Shown: positions 45,783 through 54,785, counted from the first letter of the stretch. The stretch is 64,000 nt of DNA from Lactococcus lactis (GCF_029023865.1 NZ_CP118969.1:186001-250000), one strand, 5' to 3'. A program made the numbers and translations. Notes: generated by a model not told the origin, from the sequence alone.

Positions 45783-47243
45783 CTATTCTAATCCTTTTTT
45801 CCAAGGGTCGAGCCAATTGACAAAAAGAGCGATGAAAAGAAGTAATCCTGAGATAAGAGCAAGCAAGTGCATGCCGTTAAATAAGGTGTGACGCAAAGGG
45901 GCAATAAGATTTACTGGAATATTTTTTAAAGCTTTTGCATCAGAAATTTGATTAAGAAGTGTTGTTGTAAGTTTTGGATTATGTGCTGTTGCCTCAGTAA
46001 ATGTACGATTAAGGGCAATGGATAGCCCAGATAAAACAAGCGTTGTTCCCATTGTTCTTAGTAGTGCATTAACCGCGGTCGCTGCACCAATCAAATGCTT
46101 AGCAACACTTTCTTGAACCGCAACTTGCAAGGTGATATTGACAATTCCAAAGGCAGTTCCAAGAATTGCTGTTGCCACAAAGAGCATCATAATTGAGGCA
46201 TGTTCAGGCAAACTAAATAAGAAAATTGCCCCTAAAACCATAATGGAAAATCCAATATAGATTGTTTTCTTTTCTCCCACTTTTTGAATGAGATGATTGA
46301 CATTTCTAGTGCCTATAACCAGCATGATTGCTGATGGAATCAAAACCATTCCGCCGACTAAAGCCGTTGCGCCCATGACTCCTTGTCCCCAAGTAGGCAG
46401 ATAATTTGTGTAAAAACCAAAGAAGCCATATTGCATGAAAAACATGATATTTTTAGCGATAAATGAAGGGTTTTTGAAAAGTTCAAGTGGAACAATTGGG
46501 TCAACTGCCCGTTTTTCAGCAAAATAAAATCCGATGAAAAAGAGAAAACTTACAACTAATAAAGTAAGGAGGAGAGGAAGATTAATGACTGCATTTCCCA
46601 TCATTTGGAAAAGCAACATTATTACAATGACAGCGATGGATAAAGAAGCAGAGCCAGCAAAATCAATTGATTTTTTAGTATGGTCTGTTTTCAAGTCGAA
46701 ATTTTTCCAAACAATAAAAGCCATATAAATCCCAATTGGAATATTGATGAAAAAGACCCAACGCCAGTCAAGTAAAGTGACAATCAGCCCCCCGACAATT
46801 GGTCCTGCAATAGTTGAAAATGAATAAGCAGCGACAGTATTTCCAATCACTCGTCTTCGCTCATCGGCTTGATACATCATTCCATAGATGACAAAAGGAA
46901 GTTGAATCATCACACCAGCACCAAGTCCCATGAGCGCGCGTGCGACAATAACCATTAGCATATTAATGGCTAATCCTTCGCCGAGAGAACCTATTGTAAA
47001 TAAGAGTGTGCCAAGCACAAACATTTGTTTATATCCAAAGCGTTCGGCTAATTTCGTCCAAATGGGAGAAGAAACCGCCATGAGAAGCATATAAATGGTT
47101 ACAACCCAACTCATTAATTTAATTCCATGTAATTCCGCCATCATTGCAGGTAGAGCGGTCGCTACGATTGACCCTTCTAAACCTGTCATCACATTGGAGA
47201 GCATAAAGGCTCTTATGGAACGTTTTTCTTGTATTTTATTCAA
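45783..47243 (-). CDS. MFS drug efflux transporter (DHA2, 14-helix type)
   Basis: A 486-residue transporter with about 14 membrane helices. It has 'VMTGLEGSIVATALPAMMAEL' in helix 1, 'WVVTIYMLLMAVSSPIWTKLAERFG' (motif A region) and 'GPIVGGLIV' (motif C). The family exports drugs and dyes with proton exchange. The start codon is TTG at 47243 with a weak ribosome site. Upstream lies a promoter with the 19-bp spacer of MerR-activated genes, and a merR gene is divergent, so efflux is probably induced by a compound the MerR protein binds. Confidence 0.92.
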   Translation of the reverse strand: MNKIQEKRSIRAFMLSNVMTGLEGSIVATALPAMMAELHGIKLMSWVVTIYMLLMAVSSPIWTKLAERFGYKQMFVLGTLLFTIGSLGEGLAINMLMVIVARALMGLGAGVMIQLPFVIYGMMYQADERRRVIGNTVAAYSFSTIAGPIVGGLIVTLLDWRWVFFINIPIGIYMAFIVWKNFDLKTDHTKKSIDFAGSASLSIAVIVIMLLFQMMGNAVINLPLLLTLLVVSFLFFIGFYFAEKRAVDPIVPLELFKNPSFIAKNIMFFMQYGFFGFYTNYLPTWGQGVMGATALVGGMVLIPSAIMLVIGTRNVNHLIQKVGEKKTIYIGFSIMVLGAIFLFSLPEHASIMMLFVATAILGTAFGIVNITLQVAVQESVAKHLIGAATAVNALLRTMGTTLVLSGLSIALNRTFTEATAHNPKLTTTLLNQISDAKALKNIPVNLIAPLRHTLFNGMHLLALISGLLLFIALFVNWLDPWKKGLE

Positions 47244-47313
47244 TTTTTACTCTTTTCTATTTTAAAATAAGATTCAAAATGCGGTGGTTGACACTTTGAA
47301 ATCAACATGCTAT

Positions 47314-47344
47314 ATTATAGCAAGTTAGAGTTACTCTAAGTCAA
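47314..47344 (-). promoter_or_regulatory. MerR-type promoter of the MFS gene
   Basis: On the minus strand TTGACT (plus 47339-47344) and TATAAT (plus 47314-47319) are 19 bp apart, and the spacer holds the dyad TTAGAGTTACTCTAA (47325-47339). Overlong spacers with a central dyad are the mark of promoters that MerR proteins activate by twisting the DNA. Confidence 0.85.
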
Positions 47345-47432
47345 GAGAAAAAATTGACTTTTTATTAATTAATAAAATAAAAAAGTAAAATTGCCATAAA
47401 AAAGTGATTTTTATAAGTTCAAAGGAGAAAAA

Positions 47433-47795
47433 ATGGTCACGATTGCGACAGTTGCAGGGAGAACAGGAATTTCAGCCTACAATCTACGATTCTATGAAAA
47501 AGAAGGATTAATCTCAGTTCCACGCACTAAAGCTGGAATTCGTGATTTTGATGAGGCAACAGAATCAAGAATTAATGCCATTCGCCATTATCGCTGTGCC
47601 GGATTGAGCCTAGCACAAATTAAAGAAGTTTTTGCCAATACAGATAAGCATGAAATGATAATTGGAGTTTTAAAAGCTCGTAAAAAGGAAATGGAAAAAG
47701 AATTAGCCGAACTTGAAAAATCGATGGCTTATTTGGATAAAAAAATTAATATTCATCAAGAACGCTTAAATGAGGAGGCAACAAAGCTAGTCTAG
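47433..47795 (+). CDS. MerR family regulator
   Basis: A 120-residue protein. The winged helix opens 'TIATVAGRTGISAYNLRFYEKEGLI' and 'RHYRCAGLSLAQIKEVF' follows, with a dimerising coiled coil to the end ('LKARKKEMEKELAELEKSM'). No metal-binding Cys pair is visible, so it is not a metal sensor of the classic kind. GGAG lies before the ATG. It is divergent from the MFS gene and is its likely activator. Confidence 0.9.
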   Translation: MVTIATVAGRTGISAYNLRFYEKEGLISVPRTKAGIRDFDEATESRINAIRHYRCAGLSLAQIKEVFANTDKHEMIIGVLKARKKEMEKELAELEKSMAYLDKKINIHQERLNEEATKLV

Positions 47796-47796
47796 T

Positions 47797-47825
47797 TTGA
47801 CAAGGTCTTTTCCATTTGATATAAT
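47797..47825 (+). promoter_or_regulatory. Consensus rpsU promoter
   Basis: TTGACA (47797-47802), a 17-bp spacer and TATAAT (47820-47825). The start site is near 47832, about 50 nt before rpsU. Confidence 0.88.
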
Positions 47826-47880
47826 AGGAAAGTCGTGTGAAAGACCACGAACTCTCGAGCTGGAAATGGGGTGAAAATCT

Positions 47881-48057
47881 ATGTCAAAAACACTTGTACG
47901 CAAAAATGAATCACTTGACGACGCACTCCGTCGCTTCAAACGTTCAGTAACAAAAGCTGGAACTCTTCAAGAGCTTCGCAAACGTGAACACTACGAAAAA
48001 CCTTCTGTAAAACGTAAACGTAAATCAGAAGCAGCACGTAAACGTAAAAAATACTAA
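47881..48057 (+). CDS. rpsU: 30S ribosomal protein S21
   Basis: A 58-residue very basic protein starting '[19 protein letters not shown]' with '[18 protein letters not shown]' and a Lys/Arg-rich end, the S21 pattern. GGGGTG lies near the ATG. It has a consensus promoter and a strong terminator, as expected for a highly expressed single gene. Codon use is of the highly expressed type. Confidence 0.97.
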   Translation: MSKTLVRKNESLDDALRRFKRSVTKAGTLQELRKREHYEKPSVKRKRKSEAARKRKKY

Positions 48058-48070
48058 TTAGAATTTTTAA

Positions 48071-48097
48071 TCACTGACTTCTGTCAGTGATTTTTTT
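48071..48097 (+). terminator. rpsU terminator
   Basis: TCACTGAC and GTCAGTGA pair around TTCT and run into seven T. The stem holds a variant of the recurring CTGTCAGT motif. Confidence 0.88.
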
Positions 48098-48164
48098 ATT
48101 CATTAGCTTTTACTAACAAAGCTGTCAGTAAATTTTGTTAAAATAGAGGATAGAGGGGGATAAG

Positions 48165-48977
48165 ATGACTAAGATTAAACATATTTTTTCTGACCTAGAC
48201 GGGACTTTACTTGATGACCAAGGTAAAATTTCCAAAAAGACTCAAGAAGTGATTGAAAACTCTAATCTTCCGTTTTCTTTGGTTTCAGCAAGAGCACCTC
48301 AAGCGATGGAGAGTCTAATTAATCAATTGAATTTAAAAAGCTCACAAGTTGCTTTTAATGGCGGGCTTATTTTTGCTAAAAATAAAGTTATTAAGGCAAA
48401 TCCATTGGTTCATGCTAGCACTCAAGAATTAATTAAGACAATCAAAAAAGATTATCCTGAAATAAATCTATCCCTGTACAGTTTAAGCGATTGGTATGTT
48501 GAAAAGATTGATAAAGACATCGAACAAGAAATGCAATTTACTCCACAGGTTCCTAAGTTAGTAGATTTGGAAACATTGATAACTGAGCGACCAAGACTAG
48601 AAATATTTAAAATTCTTTTGATTACACCAAATGAAAGTAAGTTAGAAGAAATTAAAAAACATTTAGAAAAGCTAAATTTTCCTGATATAATCATTCAAAA
48701 AACTTGGGAAACGTATCTTGAGATTACACATCTTGAAGCTCAAAAAGCTAAAGCAGTCCAATTTATTGCTCAAAGAGAACAGTTAGAGCAAAGCGAACTT
48801 GCAGCATTTGGCGATAATGAAAATGATTTAAGTATGTTAAAAGCTGTTGGGTTACCAATTGTCATGGCAAATGCTTCTGATGACTTAAAAAAAATAGGAA
48901 AAGTGATTACGAAAAGCAATACAGAAGATGGTGTCGCTTATGGAATTCAAAAATATATTACTGACAGCCCTTTTTAA
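48165..48977 (+). CDS. Cof-type HAD hydrolase
   Basis: A 270-residue HAD-IIB phosphatase. It has motif I 'IFSDLDGTLLDDQGKIS', motif II 'LVSARAP' and motif IV 'FGDNENDLSML'. Such enzymes dephosphorylate sugar phosphates or cofactors; the substrate is unknown. GAGGGGGATAAG precedes the ATG. A CTGACAG tag forms its last codons and pairs with a CTGTCAG copy about 35 bp downstream. Confidence 0.92.
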   Translation: MTKIKHIFSDLDGTLLDDQGKISKKTQEVIENSNLPFSLVSARAPQAMESLINQLNLKSSQVAFNGGLIFAKNKVIKANPLVHASTQELIKTIKKDYPEINLSLYSLSDWYVEKIDKDIEQEMQFTPQVPKLVDLETLITERPRLEIFKILLITPNESKLEEIKKHLEKLNFPDIIIQKTWETYLEITHLEAQKAKAVQFIAQREQLEQSELAAFGDNENDLSMLKAVGLPIVMANASDDLKKIGKVITKSNTEDGVAYGIQKYITDSPF

Positions 48978-49010
48978 ATTCATTTTTAAAAATAAAAAAA
49001 TCTGTCAGTA
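48959..49010. repeat. Tag pair at the end of the Cof-type gene
   Basis: TTACTGACAG (in the last codons) and CTGTCAGTAA (near 49003) form a long-loop inverted pair with T-rich sequence in the loop. It may act as a weak terminator before pgk. Confidence 0.5.
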
Positions 49011-49078
49011 AAAATCTTTTAAAAGTAACCCTTTACAAGCTAAAAGTAAAATTCTCAAAGCCAAATTATTCGAATTTG

Positions 49079-49129
49079 TGATATAATTAACCTATCGATT
49101 TGAATTGAATCAGCATGGTGCTTTTTCAA
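49079..49129 (+). promoter_or_regulatory. pgk promoter and leader hairpin
   Basis: The extended -10 box TGATATAAT ends at 49087, with no good -35. The leader holds a hairpin at 49105-49129 (TTGAA/TTCAA with inner AGCA/TGCT), which could stabilise this mRNA. Confidence 0.6.
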
Positions 49130-49166
49130 TCTCAACAAAAATATCTTATAAGGAGAATTTTTCCAA

Positions 49167-50363
49167 ATGGCAAAATTGACTGTAAAAGACGTTGAACTTA
49201 AAGGCAAAAAAGTCCTCGTACGTGTTGACTTTAATGTTCCAATTAAAGATGGCGTAATCACAAATGATAACCGTATCACTGCTGCGCTTCCAACAATTAA
49301 ATACATCCTTGAACAAGGTGGACGTGCAGTCCTCTTCTCTCACTTGGGACGTGTTAAAGAAGAAGCTGACAAAGCTGGTAAATCACTTGCACCAGTAGCT
49401 AAAGCTCTTTCTGAAAAACTTGGTCAAGATGTTGTTTTCCCAGGAACTACTCGTGGAGCAGAACTTGAAGCAGCAATCAACGAACTTAAAGATGGAGAAA
49501 TCCTTCTCGTTGAAAACACTCGTTTTGAAGACATCGACGGTAAAAAAGAATCTAAAAATGACCCAGAACTTGGTAAATACTGGGCTTCACTTGGTGACGG
49601 AATCTTCGTTAATGACGCATTTGGTACAGCTCACCGTGCTCACGCATCAAACGTTGGTATCTCAGCAAATGTTGATAAAGCCGTTGCTGGTTTCCTTCTT
49701 GAAAACGAAATTGCTTATATCCAAGAAGCAGTTGAAGCTCCAGAACGTCCATTCGTAGCAATCCTTGGTGGTTCAAAAGTTTCAGATAAAATCGGTGTTA
49801 TCGAAAACCTTCTTTCAAAAGCTGATAAAGTTATCATCGGTGGTGGGATGGCTTACACATTCTTGAAAGCTCAAGGTTACGAAATCGGAACTTCACTCGT
49901 TGAAGATGACAAACTTGATCTTGCTAAAGAATTGCTTGAAAAAGCAGCTGGAAAATTGATTTTGCCACTTGACCACAAAGTTGCTAACGCATTTGCTGGT
50001 TACACAGAAGTTAAAGAAACTGCAGACCAAAATATTCCTGCAGGCTTCATGGGACTTGACGTAGCAAGCAAAACAATTGCTGACTACAACACACAACTTG
50101 AAGGTGCTAAAACAGTTGTTTGGAATGGTCCAGTTGGTGTATTTGAAAACCCAGACTTCCAAGCAGGTACTGTTGGATTGATGGAAGCTATCGTTAAACA
50201 ACCAGGTGTTAAATCAATCATCGGTGGTGGTGACTCAGCAGCAGCAGCAATCAACCTTGGCTATGCAGATAAATTCTCATGGATTTCAACTGGTGGTGGA
50301 GCTTCAATGGAACTCCTCGAAGGTAAAGTACTTCCAGGACTTGCAGCTTTGACTGAAAAATAA
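49167..50363 (+). CDS. pgk: Phosphoglycerate kinase
   Basis: Pgk makes ATP and 3-phosphoglycerate from 1,3-bisphosphoglycerate in glycolysis. The 398-residue product has '[15 protein letters not shown]', '[12 protein letters not shown]', '[11 protein letters not shown]', '[18 protein letters not shown]' and '[11 protein letters not shown]'. AAGGAGAA precedes the ATG. Codon choice is strongly biased, as for the most highly expressed genes. It has its own promoter and terminator. Confidence 0.98.
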   Translation: MAKLTVKDVELKGKKVLVRVDFNVPIKDGVITNDNRITAALPTIKYILEQGGRAVLFSHLGRVKEEADKAGKSLAPVAKALSEKLGQDVVFPGTTRGAELEAAINELKDGEILLVENTRFEDIDGKKESKNDPELGKYWASLGDGIFVNDAFGTAHRAHASNVGISANVDKAVAGFLLENEIAYIQEAVEAPERPFVAILGGSKVSDKIGVIENLLSKADKVIIGGGMAYTFLKAQGYEIGTSLVEDDKLDLAKELLEKAAGKLILPLDHKVANAFAGYTEVKETADQNIPAGFMGLDVASKTIADYNTQLEGAKTVVWNGPVGVFENPDFQAGTVGLMEAIVKQPGVKSIIGGGDSAAAAINLGYADKFSWISTGGGASMELLEGKVLPGLAALTEK

Positions 50364-50381
50364 ATCTAAAAGCTAATAAAT

Positions 50382-50416
50382 AAAAAGAGTTTGATTTTTT
50401 AAATCAAGCTCTTTTT
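50382..50416 (+). terminator. pgk terminator
   Basis: AAAAAGAGTTTGATTT and AAATCAAGCTCTTTTT pair with a single G-T around TTT. The T-run is part of the stem. Confidence 0.85.
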
Positions 50417-50426
50417 GTATCTGTGC

Positions 50427-50432
50427 TATAAT
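50427..50432 (+). promoter_or_regulatory. Extended -10 box of a leaderless dhaQ transcript
   Basis: TGC-TATAAT ends at 50432, eight bases before the ATG at 50441, with no Shine-Dalgarno. Confidence 0.7.
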
Positions 50433-50440
50433 TTGGTTAT

Positions 50441-51427
50441 ATGAAATTCTATACTTCAACAAATGAAATTCCAGAGGAGATGTTAAAAGGGATTGATTTG
50501 ACTTACCCTCAGTTGACTTATCTACCAGAAACTGGAATTCTCTATGATAATACATATAATGAAAAAACAGTTCCAATTATTTCAGGTGGAGGAAGTGGTC
50601 ATGAACCGGCCCATGTAGGTTACGTTGGGTCTGGAATGCTTGCGGCAGCTGTGACTGGTCCTCTATTTATACCACCAAAGTCTAAAAATATTTTAAAAGC
50701 TATTCGCCAAGTTAACTCAGGCAAAGGAGTTTTTGTGATCATCAAAAATTTTGAAGCTGACTTAAAGGAATTTAATGAGACAATAAAAGAAGCGAGAAAT
50801 GAAGGAATTGATGTAAGATATATTGTCAGCCATGATGATATTTCGGTGAATGCTTATAATTTTCATAAAAGACATCGAGGAGTTGCTGGAACAATTTTAC
50901 TTCATAAAATTCTTGGTGCTTTTGCTAAAGAAGGCGGAAGTATTGATGAAATTGAACAATTAGCTCTGTCACTTTCCCCAGAAATTTATACTTTGGGTGT
51001 TGCCTTAGCACCTGTTCATTTTCCTCATCAAAAGACTTCATTTGTTCTAGCTGAAGATGAAGTTTCTTTTGGAATTGGAATACACGGAGAACCCGGTTAT
51101 CGTGTTGAAAAATTTGAAGACTCAGAGCGTATTGCCGTAGAGTTAGTAAATAAGTTAAAAGCAGAAATTAACTGGCAAAAAAAAGCAAATAAAAATTATA
51201 TTTTGCTTGTAAATGGTTTGGGTTCAACAACATTAATGGAACTTTATAGTTTTCAATATGATGTGATGCGCCTTTTAGAACTTGAAGGCTTATCTGTTAA
51301 GTTTTGCAAAGTTGGAAACCTAATGACAAGTTGTGATATGTCAGGAATTTCATTAACACTTTGTTCTGTTAAAGATCCTAAATGGTTGGACTATCTGAAT
51401 GCTCCAACGGGAGCTTTTGCATGGTAA
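50441..51427 (+). CDS. dhaQ: DhaK paralogue DhaQ, coactivator of DhaS
   Basis: DhaQ resembles the dihydroxyacetone-binding subunit DhaK but in L. lactis serves as coactivator of the TetR-type protein DhaS. The 328-residue product keeps 'GGGSGHEPAHVGYVG' and 'GIGIHGEPGYR', whose His binds dihydroxyacetone covalently in the family. It is clearly a paralogue of the dhaK product encoded at 52071. It ends base-to-base with the convergent dhaS gene, with no terminator between. The mRNA is predicted to be leaderless. The name rests on family and context. Confidence 0.9.
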   Translation: MKFYTSTNEIPEEMLKGIDLTYPQLTYLPETGILYDNTYNEKTVPIISGGGSGHEPAHVGYVGSGMLAAAVTGPLFIPPKSKNILKAIRQVNSGKGVFVIIKNFEADLKEFNETIKEARNEGIDVRYIVSHDDISVNAYNFHKRHRGVAGTILLHKILGAFAKEGGSIDEIEQLALSLSPEIYTLGVALAPVHFPHQKTSFVLAEDEVSFGIGIHGEPGYRVEKFEDSERIAVELVNKLKAEINWQKKANKNYILLVNGLGSTTLMELYSFQYDVMRLLELEGLSVKFCKVGNLMTSCDMSGISLTLCSVKDPKWLDYLNAPTGAFAW

Positions 51428-51970
51428 TCAGCTTTCAAAAATTTTAATTTGAGCAAGTAAAAGATTTACAATCTGAGAATAAAGCTTTTCTAAAGAATTT
51501 CCTCTAATGATTGATTCTCTAGTTATTGCACAAATTGCTGCAGCATTATAACGACATATAAAAGATTTTTCTAAGTCTGACCAATGATAGTCAGACTTTT
51601 TTTCTTGGTCAAAAATAACCTTATCAAGTAAGTTTTCCCATTGAATAAGGAAAAAGTGTTCAAAATTTTTATCTATAACAAATATTTTTTGATAAAAAAT
51701 TTGATTTTCATCTAAGTAGCGTAATAAGAGTAAGAGTTCATTTTGCCAACCATAATAATCCGAATTATCATTAATTAATTCGGCAAAATCATTCTCAAAA
51801 ATCCAAGATAAAAGCTCTTCTTGGTTCTGAAAATAATTATAAAAAGTTTGTCGTCTAATTTTTGCAGTTTGCATGATATCACTGACAGAGATCTGGTGAT
51901 AAGCATTACTTTGCATCAGGTCTTTAAAAGCTTTAGCAATAATTTTTTGTGTAATGATTGATTTTTTCAT
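51428..51970 (-). CDS. dhaS: TetR-type activator DhaS
   Basis: DhaS activates the dha operon when bound to DhaQ and dihydroxyacetone, a departure from the usual TetR repressors. The 180-residue product has the helix-turn-helix 'ISVSDIMQTAKIRRQTFYNYFQNQEELL'. The start is placed at the ATG 51970; a longer frame from 51991 would run through the operator. No clear ribosome site precedes it. It is divergent from dhaK and convergent with dhaQ. Confidence 0.9.
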   Translation of the reverse strand: MKKSIITQKIIAKAFKDLMQSNAYHQISVSDIMQTAKIRRQTFYNYFQNQEELLSWIFENDFAELINDNSDYYGWQNELLLLLRYLDENQIFYQKIFVIDKNFEHFFLIQWENLLDKVIFDQEKKSDYHWSDLEKSFICRYNAAAICAITRESIIRGNSLEKLYSQIVNLLLAQIKIFES

Positions 51971-51985
51971 ATTTAAAAAGAAAGC

Positions 51986-52007
51986 GGACACATTTTGCGA
52001 TTTGTCC
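51986..52007. promoter_or_regulatory. DhaS operator
   Basis: GGACACAT, six bases, ATTTGTCC. As I recall it, this is identical to the inverted repeat published for DhaS of L. lactis. The right arm overlaps a candidate -35 (TTGTCC) of dhaK, 17 bp before TATATT at 52025-52030. Confidence 0.88.
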
Positions 52008-52070
52008 CTTATTTTTATGGACTTTATATTTTATACTAAGTATAACATAAGAAACTCAGGAGGATGAGTG

Positions 52071-53063
52071 ATGAAAAAAATTATTAATCAACCACAAGAT
52101 GTGGTCTCAGAAATGTTAGACGGATTAACCTATGCTTACGGGGATTTGATTGAAAAAGTTCCAGATTTTGAAATTATTCAACGTAAAAGTCCTAAAAGTG
52201 GAAAAGTTGCCTTAGTATCAGGCGGGGGTTCTGGACACGAACCGGCTCATGCTGGCTTTGTCGGGGAAGGAATGCTATCAGCAGCTGTTTGTGGAGCTAT
52301 TTTCACATCACCAACGCCTGATCAAATTTATGAGGCAATCAAATCTGCTGACGAAGGAGCTGGAGTACTCTTAATTATCAAAAATTATTCAGGCGATGTG
52401 ATGAATTTTGAAATGGCACGAGAAATGGCTGAGATGGAAGAGATTAAGGTTGAGCAAATTATTGTTGACGATGATATCGCCGTTGAAAATTCGCTCTATA
52501 CTCAAGGAAGACGAGGAGTTGCTGGAACAGTCCTTGTTCATAAAATATTAGGCGCAGCTGCCCATCAAGGGGCTTCTTTAGATGAAATCAAAGATTTGGC
52601 TGATAAGGTCGTCAAGAATATCAAGACTATTGGCTTAGCTTTGTCAGCCGCAACAGTTCCAGAAGTTGGAAAACCTGGTTTTGTTCTTGATGATAATGAA
52701 ATTGAATATGGCGTAGGAATTCATAGTGAACCCGGATACCGTCGGGAAAAAATGAGAACTTCTTATGAGCTAGCAACAGAACTGGTTGGAAAGTTGAAAG
52801 AAGAATTCAAATTTGAAGCTGGTCAAAAATATGGAATTCTTGTAAATGGTATGGGAGCGACGCCATTAATGGAGCAATTCATTTTTATGAATGATGTTGC
52901 AAAATTACTGACAGAAGAAAATATTGAAATTCTTTTTAAAAAAGTTGGGAATTATATGACTTCAATTGATATGGCAGGCTTGTCACTTACAATGATTAAG
53001 TTGGAAGATGACCAATGGCTCAAAAATCTTAATGAAGACGTGAAAACTATTTCTTGGGGATAA
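52071..53063 (+). CDS. dhaK: Dihydroxyacetone kinase subunit DhaK (PTS type)
   Basis: DhaK binds dihydroxyacetone. DhaL-ADP, recharged by DhaM, phosphorylates it to dihydroxyacetone phosphate. The 330-residue product has 'VSGGGSGHEPAHAGFVG' and 'GVGIHSEPGYRRE' with the substrate-binding His. The ATG at 52071 follows AGGAGG by seven bases; a GTG three bases upstream is less likely. The first gene of dhaKLM-glpF. Confidence 0.97.
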   Translation: MKKIINQPQDVVSEMLDGLTYAYGDLIEKVPDFEIIQRKSPKSGKVALVSGGGSGHEPAHAGFVGEGMLSAAVCGAIFTSPTPDQIYEAIKSADEGAGVLLIIKNYSGDVMNFEMAREMAEMEEIKVEQIIVDDDIAVENSLYTQGRRGVAGTVLVHKILGAAAHQGASLDEIKDLADKVVKNIKTIGLALSAATVPEVGKPGFVLDDNEIEYGVGIHSEPGYRREKMRTSYELATELVGKLKEEFKFEAGQKYGILVNGMGATPLMEQFIFMNDVAKLLTEENIEILFKKVGNYMTSIDMAGLSLTMIKLEDDQWLKNLNEDVKTISWG

Positions 53064-53072
53064 GGAGAGAGA

Positions 53073-53651
53073 ATGTTAACAATAGATACAACCATTGAAT
53101 GGTTAGGAAAATTCAACGAAAAAATACAAGAAAATAAAGCTTATCTAAGCGAACTAGACGGACCTATTGGTGACGGGGATCATGGTGCAAATATGGCTCG
53201 TGGGATGTCTGAAACAATGAAAGCATTGGAAGTTTCAAACTTTGGAAATGTCTCAGAAATCTTTAAAAAAGTGGCTATGACCCTAATATCAAAAGTAGGA
53301 GGAGCTTCTGGTCCTTTGTATGGTTCAGGCTTTCTAGCCATGAGTAAGACTGCCACAGAAACTTTGGATACAAGTGAATTAATTTATGCTGGACTAGAAG
53401 CTATTCAAAAAAGAGGAAAAGCTCAAGTCGGTGAAAAAACGATGGTTGATATCTGGTCAGCATTTTTAAATGACTTACAAACTGATTCAGCTTCCAAAGA
53501 TAATTTAGAAAAAGTTGTTAAAGCAAGTGCAGGACTTTTAGCTACAAAAGGACGAGCTTCTTATCTTGGAGAACGCTCAATTGGACACATTGACCCTGGA
53601 ACACAATCAAGTGCTTATTTATTTGAAACACTTTTGGAGGTAGTAGCATGA
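53073..53651 (+). CDS. dhaL: Dihydroxyacetone kinase subunit DhaL (ADP-binding)
   Basis: A 192-residue subunit that holds ADP as a fixed cofactor. It has 'LDGPIGDGDHGANMARGM' (Mg-binding aspartates), 'GGASGPLYGSGF' and 'GRASYLGERSIGHIDPG' at the nucleotide cap. GGAGAG precedes the ATG, 9 bp after dhaK. The stop overlaps dhaM by four bases. Confidence 0.97.
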   Translation: MLTIDTTIEWLGKFNEKIQENKAYLSELDGPIGDGDHGANMARGMSETMKALEVSNFGNVSEIFKKVAMTLISKVGGASGPLYGSGFLAMSKTATETLDTSELIYAGLEAIQKRGKAQVGEKTMVDIWSAFLNDLQTDSASKDNLEKVVKASAGLLATKGRASYLGERSIGHIDPGTQSSAYLFETLLEVVA

Positions 53652-54019
53652 CTTATGGAATTGTAATCGTTTCTCATTCCCCTGAGATTGCCTCAGGACT
53701 AAAAAAATTAATTCGTGAAGTCGCTAAAAATATTTCGCTAACCGCTATAGGTGGTTTAGAAAATGGCGAAATAGGCACCTCATTTGACCGAGTTATGAAT
53801 GCTATTGAAGAAAATGAGGCAGACAATCTCTTAACATTTTTTGATTTAGGAAGTGCTCGAATGAATTTGGATTTGGTTTCTGAAATGACAGACAAAGAAT
53901 TAACCATTTTTAATGTCCCGCTCATTGAGGGAGCTTACACAGCGAGTGCTCTCTTAGAAGCAGGAGCAACTTTTGAAGCAATAAAAGAGCAGTTAGAAAA
54001 AATGATGATAGAAAAATAA
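53648..54019 (+). CDS. dhaM: Dihydroxyacetone kinase phosphotransfer subunit DhaM
   Basis: A 123-residue EIIA-mannose-type domain that passes phosphate from HPr to DhaL. It has 'GIVIVSHSPEIASGL' with the phosphorylated His, 'LTFFDLGSARMNLDL' and 'VPLIEGAYTASALLEAG'. It has only the EIIA domain, without the HPr and EI parts found in E. coli, so it depends on the general PTS. Confidence 0.96.
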   Translation: MTYGIVIVSHSPEIASGLKKLIREVAKNISLTAIGGLENGEIGTSFDRVMNAIEENEADNLLTFFDLGSARMNLDLVSEMTDKELTIFNVPLIEGAYTASALLEAGATFEAIKEQLEKMMIEK

Positions 54020-54028
54020 GGTAAAGCA

Positions 54029-54745
54029 ATGACATTGCAAATATTGGGAGAATTTCTGGGCACTTTCATCCTTGTATTATTAGGAAATGGGGTTGTCGCA
54101 GCAAATGTTTTAGGTAAAACAAAATCGGAAAATGCAGGTTGGGTGACTATTGCAATTGGTTGGGGCTTAGCAGTTGCTGTCGCTGTCTGGGTAGTTGGCT
54201 TCTTTTCACCCGCTTATCTCAATCCAGCCTTGGTCATTGGTTTTCTTGTCTTAGGGAAAATAAAGATTGGCTTAGCATTTGCTTTTATTGTAGCCGAATT
54301 TTTAGGTGCTATGTTAGGTGCTGTTGCCGTTTGGTTACATTATTATCCTCATTGGGAAGAAACAAAAGATTCTTCTCTAATCTTGGCAAGTTTTGCCACA
54401 GCACCCGCTATTCGTCATTCTTGGTCCAATTATTTAGGAGAAGCTTTTGATGGGGCGCTACTCATGATACTGATTATGGCAATGGGCCATTATCGTCTGG
54501 AAGGTGGTTTTGGTCCAATTATTGTCGGTTTTCTTATTATGGCAGTTGGTTTTTCTTTAGGACCAACAACTGGCTACGCGATGAATCCAGCACGTGACCT
54601 AGGTCCGAGAATAATGCACGCCCTTTTACCAATCAAAAATAAAGGAACTTCCGGCTGGGGATATGCTTGGATTCCAGCAACTGGTTCAATTGTTGGTGCT
54701 GTAATTGCTGGACTACTCTATCAATGGATGTTGACGCTCCATTGA
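54029..54745 (+). CDS. glpF: Aquaglyceroporin GlpF
   Basis: A 238-residue MIP channel with six helices. The first NPA-type motif reads 'LNPALVIG' and the second 'MNPARDLGPRI'. It probably admits glycerol or dihydroxyacetone for the DhaKLM kinase, since it follows dhaM by 9 bp in the same operon. A terminator follows after 10 bp. Confidence 0.95.
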   Translation: MTLQILGEFLGTFILVLLGNGVVAANVLGKTKSENAGWVTIAIGWGLAVAVAVWVVGFFSPAYLNPALVIGFLVLGKIKIGLAFAFIVAEFLGAMLGAVAVWLHYYPHWEETKDSSLILASFATAPAIRHSWSNYLGEAFDGALLMILIMAMGHYRLEGGFGPIIVGFLIMAVGFSLGPTTGYAMNPARDLGPRIMHALLPIKNKGTSGWGYAWIPATGSIVGAVIAGLLYQWMLTLH

Positions 54746-54754
54746 TAGTATCTA

Positions 54755-54785
54755 AAAAATACGGATAATCCATCCGTATTTTTTT
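54755..54785. terminator. Bidirectional terminator between glpF and the dipeptidase
   Basis: AAAATACGGAT and ATCCGTATTTT pair around AATCC, with A on the left and T on the right. It touches the dipeptidase stop codon. Confidence 0.88.
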
